From Apoda limacodes (lineage: Eukaryota; Arthropoda; Insecta; Lepidoptera; Limacodidae): 64,000 bases of DNA. Each line of letters starts with the position of its first letter. Positions within the stretch are counted from its first letter, which is position 1. Below are positions 44,546-54,818 of this stretch, in pieces. Both the position numbers and the translations under genes were made by a program. The notes beneath the pieces were generated by a model. It saw nothing but the letters and a program-made list of their open reading frames with translations, ran no database searches and was not told where the DNA came from. Location: positions 20,229,521 through 20,293,520 of the forward strand of contig OX291544.1 of assembly GCA_946406115.1 (NCBI GenBank), read 5' to 3'.

Positions 44546-44553
44546 TTTTTATA
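44546..44553 (-). promoter_or_regulatory. TATA box of CPR gene 2
   Basis: TATAAAAA on the minus strand begins 59 nt and ends 52 nt upstream of the ATG at 44494, closely matching the spacing at CPR gene 1. Confidence 0.65.
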
Positions 44554-46142
44554 CAATCGTCAAAATCGTAAATGGAAATCAACAGATAAATGTCTGTTCT
44601 ATGTGGGAGCATTTAAATTGGTTAGTCCTAAGATACTACAATATATTAAACCAATGGCCATGTCTGATATATGAATTAGATCATTCCATTCTCCTTAACA
44701 ACAACAGACACTGTCCTTCCGTTCTCATCATAAATCAGATAAATGGCTTTCAAATATGTGGCGTAAAGATTTGGATTATATGTTTTATGATTAATTCAGA
44801 AAATCAATGTTAGTCACAAAGTAAAATGGTAGTGGAAGATTGTATACCATTGCCGTCTGCTCTACTTGGTATATTTCGGCTCGTAACTTATTTTATCGAT
44901 ATTCTTACGAAAACCTTAGTGCTTTTAAAATGAATGATTATGACAATACGTAAGTATGCATTTTTATACTAATAGTCTTAAAGACTTCCACAAAGCTACA
45001 TAATGCCCGCACCATCCTTAAACACTTTTAAAGAAACGTTAACGTTTTTATTCAAAAAAAGTTAAATTTTTTGCCTAGTTTCATTACAAAACGTATAACT
45101 GTGGAAATAAGACTCCTTTTAGTAAAATTTCATTAGTATCGATGCAAAGACGGCGGAGTCATAAGGCTATTAACGACGACGAAGGGACGCACGGACATAA
45201 CGAAACTAATAAGGTTTCATTATTGCCAATTGCCTAAGGAATTTAAAAAATGGTAAGATTCCAATTCCATTATTTTTATAGTTTAGGACTTTGAAAACTT
45301 GATTATTCGGTGAAGATTGACTAAAATCGAACATACCTAGGTACCAATGCAGAGCAGACACCTGCAACTTGAAGAAGCTACGAACGTTTTCGAGATGACT
45401 CGGGAATTAGGTGATTGGTCAGTAACCCATGTTACTTTCGGCCATAGTCCGGAACCCTAAATTAATGCTTGTACGTTACCCACTTGCGCCAACGTTCAAT
45501 AGATAATATGTAGCTGCATCATCGACTTACTACCTCATAATATTCTTAATGCTTCTTTAAACGGATTACATCTTAAAAAATATAATGCCTCATTGGATGT
45601 GATAAAATCTTTTATGTAAATCTTTTAGCCCTATTTGTCTCCCACGCTCGTTTGTAAGTCTCTTGATATTTTTTGTCCACTTACTATAAAACTGGCGGAA
45701 ATGAAGAGTTATTGTCGTTTAGTTGAACCAAAATGATCATACATAAGTACATACATGATGTTTTTTTTGGATATATCCGTATCTTCGGAACTCACATAGA
45801 TTATTTGATATATAGATTAGTTAAGTTTGTTTTTGTTCTATTTTGCTATAGGTAAATACATTTTAAAAGGTTATGTTGATTTATATAAATCATTTATATG
45901 TTGATTGATTATTTTTTAACTGATTATGAAATAAAATAATTGGTTTTATAATTTAGGCATATTTTTATTTAGTTTATTGCTCCTCAAAACAACAGACTAA
46001 CGAATTTTGATACGGGAAAATAAAATTAAACCTATTTATTTTCTGTCTCAGGTATCAACTGACAGACAGTACTTTAATTCACTTACGCTTTTCTTTTTAC
46101 CCACTCTTAGAAGAAAAAATCAAAGCTTGGTCAAAATTGGTG
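44554..46142. other. Intergenic sequence upstream of CPR gene 2
   Basis: A 105-codon plus frame at 44496-44813 overlaps the promoter of CPR gene 2 on the opposite strand, has no motifs and is rejected. A weak family G-like patch ('cgaagggacgcacggacata') lies at 45175-45240. Otherwise AT-rich. Confidence 0.45.
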
Positions 46143-46735
46143 TATGGAAGTCATATGTATATGAACCTACTGATGTATGTATGGAAGTCATATGTTTATG
46201 AACCTACTGATGTATGTATGGAAGTCATATGTTTATGAACCTACTGATGTATGTATGGAATTCATATGTTTATGTACCTACTGATGTATGTATGGAAGTC
46301 ATATGTTTATGAACCTACTGATGTATGTATGGAATTCATATGTTTATGAACCTACTGATGTATGTATGGAAGTCATATGTTTATGTACCTACTGATGTAT
46401 GTATGGAAGTCATATGTTTATGAACCTACTGATGTATGTATGGAAGTCATATGTTTATTAACCTACTGATGTATGTATGGAAGTCATATGTTTATGAACC
46501 TACTGATGTATGTATGGAAGTCATATGTTTATGAACCTACTGATGTATGTATGGAAGTCATATGTTTATGAACCTACTGATGTATGTATGGAAGTCATAT
46601 GTTTATGTACCTACTGATGTATGTATGGAAGTCATATGTTTATGAACCTACTGATGTATGTATGGAAGTCATATGTTTATGAACCTACTGATGTATGTAT
46701 GGAAGTCATATGTTTATGAACCTACTGATTATAAT
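46143..46735 (+). repeat. 37-bp minisatellite, 16 units
   Basis: The unit TATGGAAGTCATATGTTTAT, then GAACCTACTGATGTATG, repeats with exact 37-bp spacing from 46143 to about 46735. Variants are few: TTC for GTC in units 4 and 6, GTACC for GAACC in units 4, 7 and 13, ATTAACC in unit 9, and GTATATG in unit 1. Units are over 95% identical with no length change. As 37 is not a multiple of three it cannot encode a long repeat protein. The 64-codon frame from 46007 merely runs into it. Confidence 0.95.
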
Positions 46736-47154
46736 GTATGAAACGAAGCTTTTTTAAAAGTATAAACAAACTTCATATAAAAACTTTTTTTACAAAATTA
46801 TCAAAGTGACGGAAAAGAAACTAAAAAGCAAAAATGCATCTGTTTGTTGTTAATTTTTTTTACTTTGGAGTGATGAATTGCTTTCGAGTGCACAGGCGTG
46901 ATGCCATGTGATGCAAATTTATGCCATAGCGGTTGATTTGCTGTAATTTTTGAACAGTTCCGTTATCTGTCTCCGAAATTCATCATCAGATCAATATGAA
47001 GTTTAAATGGGATAATTTGACAATAAGTCCCCTTCAAACAATTAAAAAATTTGGAAATCCGGCTATATATGACGGAGTTATGCACGGAAATACATAATAA
47101 GAATATAAACATCCGAATTAAGAACCCCCTTCTTGTTTAATGTCGGTTAAAATA
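46736..47154. repeat. Retroelement-like 3' region ending in AAGTCGGTT-type terminus
   Basis: 'ccgaaattcatcatcagatc' and 'aagaacccccttcttgttta' ATGTCGGTTAAAA resemble the terminus at 17500-17605. Confidence 0.4.
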
Positions 47155-47455
47155 TTAACAAATTGTGATATTTTTGATTAGCAAAAGACTTAAAGCTGGT
47201 CCAATCATGTATGGAGAGTGACCATTGTTCTTTCCTTGTCGGTAACTTAACTTAACGGTAAAACGGGCTTGTTTTGATTTTTCTATACTTAAAGGACAAA
47301 GCTCAACCACTGTCACTCTGTTTGGTCTGTCTGCATTTAAATGAGCAAAAGCTTTCAATTTAGATAGATTTTGTAAATATTGGCTAAAACCGAATCACGG
47401 TATAGGTAATCAAGCACATCATTCAGTAATGATCTGCTTTATTACCTACACTATG
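47155..47455 (-). other. 67-codon frame, unrecognised
   Basis: A minus-strand frame at 47155-47358 starts with ATG and reads MKAFAHLNADRPNRVTVVEL, later ARFTVKLSYRQGKNNGHSPY. The composition is coding-like, but it sits between repeats and lacks splice context. It is more likely part of a mobile element than a host gene. No family recognised. Confidence 0.3.
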
Positions 47456-47702
47456 ATTGTGCGGAGGGCCACGCTCCGCCACCGCTCTCTAGTGACGACC
47501 TCGCCTCTCCTATATTACGATCCTGTTGCCGCTTGCATTTGAGGCTCACGCCAGTCGAAGGGACGCCCCCAAGAGCGACAACCTAAGCCGAGGCTACCCC
47601 CGCGGGGAGCCCTTGAGCGTTGGGCGCTATATGGGCTGTCACCCCAAAAAGCCCGGTGAAGCAGTAATGGCTGCAACAGCCAACTGCATTGTCAGTTCAG
47701 AA
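47456..47702 (+). repeat. Repeat family P, longest copy
   Basis: A GC-rich unit ('ggagggccacgctccgccac', 'tcgaagggacgcccccaaga', 'cgcggggagcccttgagcgt') ends AAGCCCGGTGAAGCAGTAAT and GTCAGTTCAG plus an A-run. The A-rich tail with a GC-rich body suggests a retroposon 3' end. Family M copy C begins immediately in this A-run. Confidence 0.6.
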
Positions 47703-48075
47703 AAAAAAAAACGAGTTGCACTCCGGGAGTGCCGGCAGAAGGGAAAACCTTTACACACGATTCGCGCTTAACACTCAATTATGTCACAAGACATGTCTTT
47801 GACATTGTCAAGAAATAATAATGTTTGTTTTTTTACTTTTTTGACGTAGTATATTTGACATCGCAATCTGTCATAGAATTAAAATTCCATATCCAACCTC
47901 CCTGTACTACTCATAATCGCGAATACTAAAAATAAAAATTATAATAGGCGTGGCATTACGGTATCCGTCTTACGAATTTCCACGATTAGGACACGTGACC
48001 TGACGCGAGTTTATCATTTTTTACCAATACCATAAAAAGTGCACAACGCCGCTTAAGAAGTTTTCACTTCAAAAA
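47703..48075 (-). mobile_element. Family M, copy C (near complete)
   Basis: It has the palindrome GCACTCC-G-GGAGTGC, the arm AGAAGGGAAAAC (one change), the body as in copy B and the far arm GTTTTCACTTC. It is inserted exactly at the poly-A tail of the family P copy. Length is 370 bp; no coding capacity. Confidence 0.65.
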
Positions 48076-49599
48076 GCTGCTAGCATAGAACACGCACACA
48101 TTTGCTCGTGTACTCACGTGATTTTTGTTTTTGTACTAATATTTGTCACGAATAACGCGTTACATGTAAGTGTCCAAGGGACCTAATATTGAAATACGTT
48201 GTCTAGAGCTTATTTAGTAGTGTATAAATATGTTTTTATCTGTAAATGACAAAATGGAGGACTATGCGACAGTTTCAATTGTAGTCAATTTCGGAAAATT
48301 TTTGCAACGGATCTAGAACAACTACTATTTTTACTATTTTTAAACAAGAAATACAAATGCCGATTTATAATGTAGTTTGTTAGCTGTGAACTAAACAAAC
48401 TTTTGCGTACAACTTTGACTCGAACTTGACCAGCTAATTTGTTATGTAGGCATCCATAATCTTTAATTTATAGCTCAAAAATTATCAAAATACTCAAGCT
48501 TACATCCTTCACGCTATTATAAAGTTATGCACCATTAAGGTCCAAATGATCTGTTAAAACACAAACTTCCGCATGGTTCTCTAAAAGGATTTATAGCTAA
48601 TTATCTAATACCACTCACCAAGTTCGTATTTTGTGCCCACGTATTTTAACAACTATTTATCAAGTAGGATCATAAGATAATTTTTTTCTTCTGTCTAAAA
48701 AAATATTTAAGAATGTAAGTGAATCGTACACCTACATGTGCAAAATTTAATATTTGCCCCGGGATGACTAGATAAAATTTATTCTATGTTGTCTTGCACA
48801 AAAATCAAATTCCTACTTTCAAAAATAGTAATAGGCTGTATTGTAGTTTACCACTTGAATAGTGCTCTGTAGTTTCATCCACGCAAAATTCTGTTCCCCA
48901 GATATTTTATATCCGTCCGTCGTTTAAGCCTAAACCTGTGCCCAAAACAAGCGTAACTACGATTCCTTGCGACGTGAAAAAATAGCACCACATGGAAACT
49001 CTTGATTGGCACAAAAATTACCCTATGTTATATATTTTATATTTTATTTCTTTAGCTATCTTTGGGCCAAAACTAGGTCAAATCATTGTTCTGTTAGAAA
49101 TAAATATTAAACCACTTATATGTATAGGAGATACCCCTAAGATAACTTTTGCACCGGCTAGGTGTTCAAAGAGAGGGTTCAGAAAAGAAATAAGAGTTAG
49201 CAAAGACAAGTTTCAGTTATAATAATTATACTCAATCAAGCTCACTCAACGAGTAATTTATTGATTAAGAACTAATCACGTAAGATGATTCCTAGCCCTA
49301 ACAATAGAAAAATGGATAAAATATAAAACAATCTGACCGTCGTATTTCCGGAAAATTCGGTTCTTCCTGGTAATTACCGAAAATTATAATCTGAGACAAA
49401 AATTATAATAAATTGAAATTTACGAACTCACGAAAATCTTTTATTTTATTTTCCCCTGGGAAAAAGACTTTGACATAGGGACGAAAATTGTTAGTAGCGT
49501 TTTTCAGCCTAAGGCTTAAATTATCGTAGAGTCTTGCACTTGTCCTTTACAATTAGTTTCGCGACTCCCTGGCAAGTTTCTTAGACAAGTAACAAAAGC
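48076..49599. other. AT-rich stretch, no gene seen
   Basis: A 76-codon plus frame at 48992-49222 shows no recognisable motif or splice context. Confidence 0.4.
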
Positions 49600-49945
49600 C
49601 TACGGGCGGATATGTGGTGTATAATGATAGGTAGCGATAAACACCGGCGATCCGCCGAGTCTATGAACACAGACACGATTGCTATGAGGCTCAGTGTAGT
49701 AGTTGCAGCTCACTCCGAGATATCGGTGAGCAGTGCAGACTGTGCCGAGGATCTGGAGTGGAGTCAGCACACTCCAAGAAACCTCGCAACGCAATAATTA
49801 ACGTGCAGTTGGCGCACGCAGTAAGTCACGCAAGAGCGTGCGGCGGTAAGCAGTCGGTTGGAAATGGGCAGTTTCAATTGCATCAAACCGGAACCAGACG
49901 GCCTTCAGCAGCCAAGAGATCGTCAGATTTGCGATAGGTACTGAC
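49600..49945 (+). other. GC-rich island with a possible first coding exon
   Basis: A sharp rise in GC covers about 340 bases. An ATG at 49866 in strong context (GGAAATGGG) opens MGSFNCIKPEPDGLQQPRDR, then QICDR, followed by a possible donor AG|GTACTG at about 49941 and a stop in frame soon after. The upstream part holds AGTCAGCAC and GCAGTCGG, initiator-like motifs. This could be the promoter and first exon of a plus-strand gene whose other exons lie beyond long introns, since nothing matching follows in the window. Non-coding GC-rich repeat DNA is the alternative. Confidence 0.25.
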
Positions 49946-50144
49946 GTTTCACCCGATCTTGAGATCTAAAGATTTCTCAGACTATAGAACATAAGAATAT
50001 CATGATTACTTACTTGTTTATTGAAAAACACTTTTACAAAACCATTAAATATAACAATAATAATAAATTTAAAATTATTAAATTTAATTCAAAATAAATA
50101 AAGAGTATAATAATAATATTTTGGACATATCACACAGTGTCACC

Positions 50145-50358
50145 TGGTCTCGAACTAAGCAAAACTTGTATTATGAAAGCCAGACATCGGATACAAATAC
50201 TTATTTACTTTTTATTTGTAAATACAAACACATTATGAAATCCACCCATAATCAAGATAAACACGAATGTTTATGACATAAATGTTTTTCCAGTTTGGGA
50301 ATCGTACCCACACCCTCGGCACCTCAGCTGGCCGCACTACCAACTTGGCTGCGAGGTA
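50145..50358 (-). mobile_element. tRNA-derived SINE, most complete copy
   Basis: On the minus strand the A-box-like region is GTTGGTAGTGCGGCCAGCTG and the B box GGGTACGATTCCCAAACTGG. The body with 'tgtttatcttgattatgggt' and 'ttgtatccgatgtctggctt' follows. It matches 5751-5885, 20145-20285 and 30962-31090. Confidence 0.7.
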
Positions 50359-51960
50359 TATATAAACGTATAAAAGAAGCTATGGGTACCTGAACCTAGT
50401 AGGTTGGTTTTTTTATCATTATGATCTTAATCTTGTTATTTAATGGCTATTGTATATTCAGTACATTTAGCCAGTAAATCATTATATATTATCGCCTAGT
50501 GTACTCAGAACGTAAAGTATTGCCTGACAAGAGGTGTCAGTAGAAAATTTGATCTTTAGGGTTCGCTATTCGAATGTATGAAAACGACCATGACAGTATG
50601 CCTGGGTGTCAAGAAACTTCTAGGGTTTCTCGTATTCCTGGTCAATCTTCCTACGGCTAAAACCAGAACAGGATCTTTATCCTGTTATAAAATTAGTGCT
50701 AGAAGTGCGTGAAATAATTTATTCTTGAGGTATCTCTTGGTCATGATAAAAAGTATAAAATGTCCTTTTCTGCCTTTTCAACAATCTCGGTCCCAAAAAT
50801 AAGTTTAAGAATAACAAAACAAACAAACAGGTTTTTCATTTATATATGAATATTAGATTTTGATTATGTACGCCTTAAAACTTTCTATTTTTAGTAAGTT
50901 AAATTAAAAGATATCAGTTTTGTTTTCTTTTATTTTATATTTAGCGCCAGCTATTTGTAAAGGTTTTTTTTTCATTAATTCATTCGTTTTTCATTTCGTA
51001 ATTGCATTAATTAAAAAATAGTATATTTCGCACCGATGACCTTCGATCATTGTTTCCTACCGAGAAAAAATTATGTTTTTTAAAAATTTAAAATTAAAAA
51101 TTAATTAGGGTAAGAAAAGCCATTTTGAATTCATTACGGACGCGAAGCACGAAGAATTTCATACTATGACCGGTCACTATTTGTCTCTGTTCACATAATT
51201 ATTTGCCGTCGCGCTCGCACAAAAGCTATGGCCGCCATCTTCAGAAATTTTAAACCTTTTAACCAATTCCACATTGGTATGCGCGCGTATAACTTTTTTT
51301 CACATTTCACATTACGGTGACGTTTAATGATTTCCAATTTACGCATGGTGTAGTTTTCGAAAATTAAAAACAGGGAATACACAAAAGTAGCCAAAATTTA
51401 TTACTAAACGATAAATCTGTATTAATTCACATTTATAAAAATGAAATATTTATAATACACCGTAATTATTCAGACATAAAATAGAAATGTGTACTTACGC
51501 TGCACTTGATGCGTAAAATGAAACGGTAGTGTATAAACTGTGTTTAAAGACTGAGACTATAAAATTGTTTTTATATTTTATTCAATGTAACTATTGTACG
51601 ATGTTGATGTAACTACTGGAACTTTGTTGATGAATGCATTACTGTTGTAACAATTATAATTAATTATTACAATATTTTTTATTTACATTTATTTTCATTA
51701 TAATTTTAGTTAACTTAAATTTTTCGTACTACATATAAAAATAAAATAAAATTGAAACGTCACCGTGCCGTATAGGCCCCATCAAGAGAAGCTTTTGAAT
51801 TAAAGAAAATATTGTAAATAAGGGAATTCTACTAAGTTACGTAGCGACAATTCAATCAACAACAAATAATCCCAAATTCAATTAACTTAAAGTAACATAC
51901 GTGTCTGTAATACGAACGGTCTTCGTTGGGTTATATTTTAGCGATATAAGGCGCTGTCGT
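50359..51960. other. AT-rich stretch, no gene seen
   Basis: A patch at 51115-51250 is less AT-rich ('acggacgcgaagcacgaaga', 'gtcgcgctcgcacaaaagct') with no clear frame; a 67-codon minus frame at 51191-51394 has no motif. Confidence 0.4.
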
Positions 51961-52020
51961 CTAATGTTTCATGCAACGTAAATATTTAGACCGCCATTTT
52001 GAAGTAAGTACACGCTGACG
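51961..52020 (+). repeat. Direct repeat flanking family M copy D, left unit
   Basis: 'aaatatttagaccgccattt' TGAAGTAAGTACACGCT recurs at 52490-52530 with very few changes, on the other side of the M element. Confidence 0.6.
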
Positions 52021-52087
52021 CTCTCAATGCCGTCATTCGAGTTTCAGTCAGTTTATTTGTGTTTTCGTTTTTTGTATTTAATTTTTT

Positions 52088-52452
52088 TGAAGTGAAAACT
52101 TCTTTAGCGGCGCTGTGCACTTTTTTTGTGATGGGTAAAAACTGTTAAACTCGTGTCAGGTCACGTGTCCTGATCGAAAATTCGTAAGATGTCACCCGCG
52201 TTAGGACACGTGACCTTAATTTACATTAAGTTAGTTTTTATTTTTAGTATATGGCGATTATGAGTAGTACAGGGAGGTTGGATATGGGGTTTTAATTCTA
52301 TGACAGATTGAGCTGTCAAATATACAACGTCAAAAAAGTAAATAAACAAAAGTTATTATTTTTAATAAATAACTATGGATAAGAAGTGATGGAAAGTAAA
52401 TAGCGAGTATTTTTCACTTCTGCCGGCACTCCCGGAGTGCAACCCGTTTTTT
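52088..52452 (+). mobile_element. Family M, copy D (plus orientation, full length)
   Basis: The 5' arm TGAAGTGAAAAC is at 52088. The internal inverted repeat AGGTCACGTGTCCT (52158-52171) and AGGACACGTGACCT (52203-52216) is perfect. The 3' arm is TTTTTCACTTC, then the terminal palindrome GCACTCC-C-GGAGTGC at 52426-52440, AACCCG and a T-run. It is the best copy for judging structure, with a Helentron-like architecture and no coding capacity. Confidence 0.7.
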
Positions 52453-52765
52453 ATTCAATTCAAGGGTTGCGAAATCATGACTCATGGAACGTCAATATTT
52501 AGACCGCCATTTTGAAGTAAGTGCACGCTTATTCTGTCAATGCTGTCAATCACCCTCCAAAACCGTTTTCTCAGAGCGGCCTCTGGGGCCTCTTGGTACG
52601 TTCGCAATGCGGACCTACACAGAGACTTCGAACTCCCCACGATTCCCCAATACTTTAAAGACTTGGCAGTCCGCTTTTTCGAGCGTACGCAAAATCACCC
52701 GAATCGATTAATTGTGCAATCCACGATTTTTTTTATTCAATTTGAAGGTTGCGAAATCATGCATG
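52453..52765 (+). mobile_element. Jockey-group RT C-terminal fragment with duplicated flank
   Basis: The frame from 52540 reads TLQNRFLRAASGASWYVRNA, then DLHRDFELPTIPQYFKDLAV and RFFERTQNHPNRL, the C-terminal signature of Jockey-clade reverse transcriptases, a lineage different from 9035-11200. The segment 'attcaattcaagggttgcga' AATCATG at 52453 is repeated at 52732 as 'attcaatttgaaggttgcga' AATCATG, bracketing the RT piece. Confidence 0.75.
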
Positions 52766-53169
52766 TGTTTACTTACACTCTCGTCACAGGGCCTATAGAT
52801 TGTTTTATAAGGGACCAAAATAATATGTTGAGGGTAAGAGAGATTGTTAAAATCCAGAGGATTCTAGAGTAAAATCGTAAGCATAGCGAGGGATTGAAAG
52901 TACGTCACTCGACGTTTAAAAATTTTGGACCTGTTGCCCTGTTTTCGTCCCGTCTATGAAAAAAATAAATAAGCGATGCTTTTAGCAGTGACGAATAACA
53001 TAACCAAATTTCAAATTTATATTTCTCTCGATTTGTTTGGTAGTGAATTTAAAATACTCGATATAAATCATCTTCCGTAATGAGATAAAATTAATGATTA
53101 ATAACATATTTGGTACTTAATTTAATGGTACTTATGAAGTTTTATAAAAACTTTATAAAAAAAAATCAA
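52766..53169. other. AT-rich spacer
   Basis: Nothing recognised. Confidence 0.4.
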
Positions 53170-53420
53170 ATATGACGTTTTGCAATTATTGAATGTATGT
53201 TACATATATGTATATATTTATGTGAAATAAATTTTGATTTTAGAAATAGTAAATTGGCAGAAAATAAAAACAATTTTTTGAATCAAATCAAATAGGTATA
53301 TTTCTTTATTTAAATTCAAATAATTGTTTTTATATTCTGCCAATTTAATATTTCTAAAATCAAAATTTATTTGACATAAATATATGTACCATACATTTAG
53401 TAAAATGTCATGTTGCAGAA
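53170..53420. repeat. Long inverted repeat (hairpin), ~90-bp arms
   Basis: The left arm 53192-53283 ('gaaataaattttgattttag', 'agtaaattggcagaaaataa', AAACAATT) pairs with the right arm 53314-53398 (AATTGTTTTTATATTCTGCC and 'taaaatcaaaatttatttga'). Identity is about 90% over 85 bases around a 30-nt loop. Weaker pairing extends outward on both sides. No frame. It is an AT-rich MITE or a hairpin-RNA-type locus. Confidence 0.8.
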
Positions 53421-54275
53421 ACCATTTTAAAAGGAATTCTTTACGTGAAAGACATTGACGTTGAAATAGGTTCAGGTCGATAATTATCTAGATAAAGAAC
53501 ATTGCTATAATTATGTATATTTTGGAACCCCTAACTAAATTTAAATAATAATGATGTAATAGATACCGCTTCCTAACATGGTTCAATGTTCCAAAAATTG
53601 TTTGACCCGATATCCACAATCAATTTTTATGGTAACCGCTTATCATCGGACGGGTTGTATATTTTTTTGACACCTTTGTGAAAAAAAATCACGCATACCC
53701 TTTTTATTGAATATACTCAAATTTTACAAACAAAATAGAATAAATACGTTGCTATTTATATTACTCAGAAGCGTATATTGAGATACGCTACTGATTTTTA
53801 TTCTTCGTAATGATTAAAACCTAATCAAGATAAGTAATATATAATAAATAAATGTACTTAAATTCCCATAACTTATGCAACATTCTGAACAATAAATATA
53901 TTAACACTTTTATTTTCTTTCCCGACAACTTCGCAATATTTCCGTCGGACAGAGAAAAACTGAATGATTAGAATATTAAAAGTAGGTGCAGCAAGAATTT
54001 AATCATTTAAATATATATTCTATTAAAATAAATATGATTTTAAATAATACTGTATCGAATGTATAAATAATTTATTAACTAAATACTATAATGCAACAAA
54101 TATATAAAGATATAGATAGCTACAGATATGCATAGGAATAATGTTATACATACAATATAATATAATACAAATGAAATACATAAACATGTGATATGCCATA
54201 ACTTATGCAGTTCCAGTGACACATAGGTGGGACACAATGAGTCCTTAGAAAATAAAAAACAGAATTATTAGGTTG
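53421..54275. other. AT-rich spacer with a Jockey 3' scrap at 53625-53662
   Basis: 'tatggtaaccgcttatcatc' GGACGGGTTGTA resembles the Jockey 3' UTR; otherwise nothing recognised. Confidence 0.35.
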
Positions 54276-54818
54276 CTATCTAACCTTTACTGTTTTCCGA
54301 AATATTCTCCATTTTCTCATAGGCAACGCTCATTCGATGGAACCACTGAGAGATGCAGTGGACCTACCCATTTAGGTTTCTCTTCCACGACAGTTTCGAA
54401 TGCAGTTACTGCATCTTCTCGTGTTGAGAAGCGAATACCTCAAAGTTCATCTTTGATTTTTAAAGTTGCCAAGAGTGTGTGGTGGATGACTCAATATCAC
54501 AACACCCACCGTAGTCAAATATTCGTCTGTCCATTTGGCGGAAGGCGCTGAAGCGTTGTCATGGTTAAGTAGTATCCTGCTTCGAGCGCACTGCTGTCAA
54601 ATGAAGACAACGGGCAAAAAGTTAATATTTTTTGTCTACTAGCATAACTGGCGTGAAATGACCAACTCGTACTAAGAATGAAGCAATCATTTTTTTCCTT
54701 TTTATTTCTTTTTTACTTTTAATAGCAAATACTCAAAAGGAAACATCCACTTTTAGTTTCAAGTTCCTTTTACATAAATCCATCGTTCGTGACCTGTGAC
54801 GATGTGAAATACAGCCGT
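54276..54818 (-). pseudogene. Mariner transposase, decayed
   Basis: On the minus strand: FHIVTGHERWIYVK (54815-54770; the usual VTGDE has Asp changed to His, so the first catalytic Asp is lost). After a gap comes LLNHDNASAPSAKWTDEYLT with VGVVILSHPP (54575-54480; second catalytic Asp present in HDNAS). The SPDLAPCDFFLF segment with the third Asp is deleted. Then come GIRFSTREDAVTAFETVVEE and KPKW, and a frameshifted QWFHRMSVAYEKMENI. Several stops. A mariner-family element of the irritans-like type (inference). Confidence 0.8.

Noticed and set aside
44496..44813. 105-codon plus-strand open frame directly upstream of CPR gene 2
   Set aside because: It overlaps the TATA box and leader of the minus-strand CPR gene, has AT-driven composition and no recognisable motif.
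46007..46201. 64-codon frame running into a tandem repeat, a possible repeat protein
   Set aside because: The 37-bp period is not a multiple of three, so the array cannot be translated as a uniform repeat.
46143..46735. CRISPR-like array
   Set aside because: There are no variable spacers: the 37-bp unit is contiguous. The genome is also eukaryotic.
54273..54551. 92-codon plus-strand frame
   Set aside because: It is the antisense of a mariner transposase remnant (HDNAS and FSTREDAV on the minus strand).
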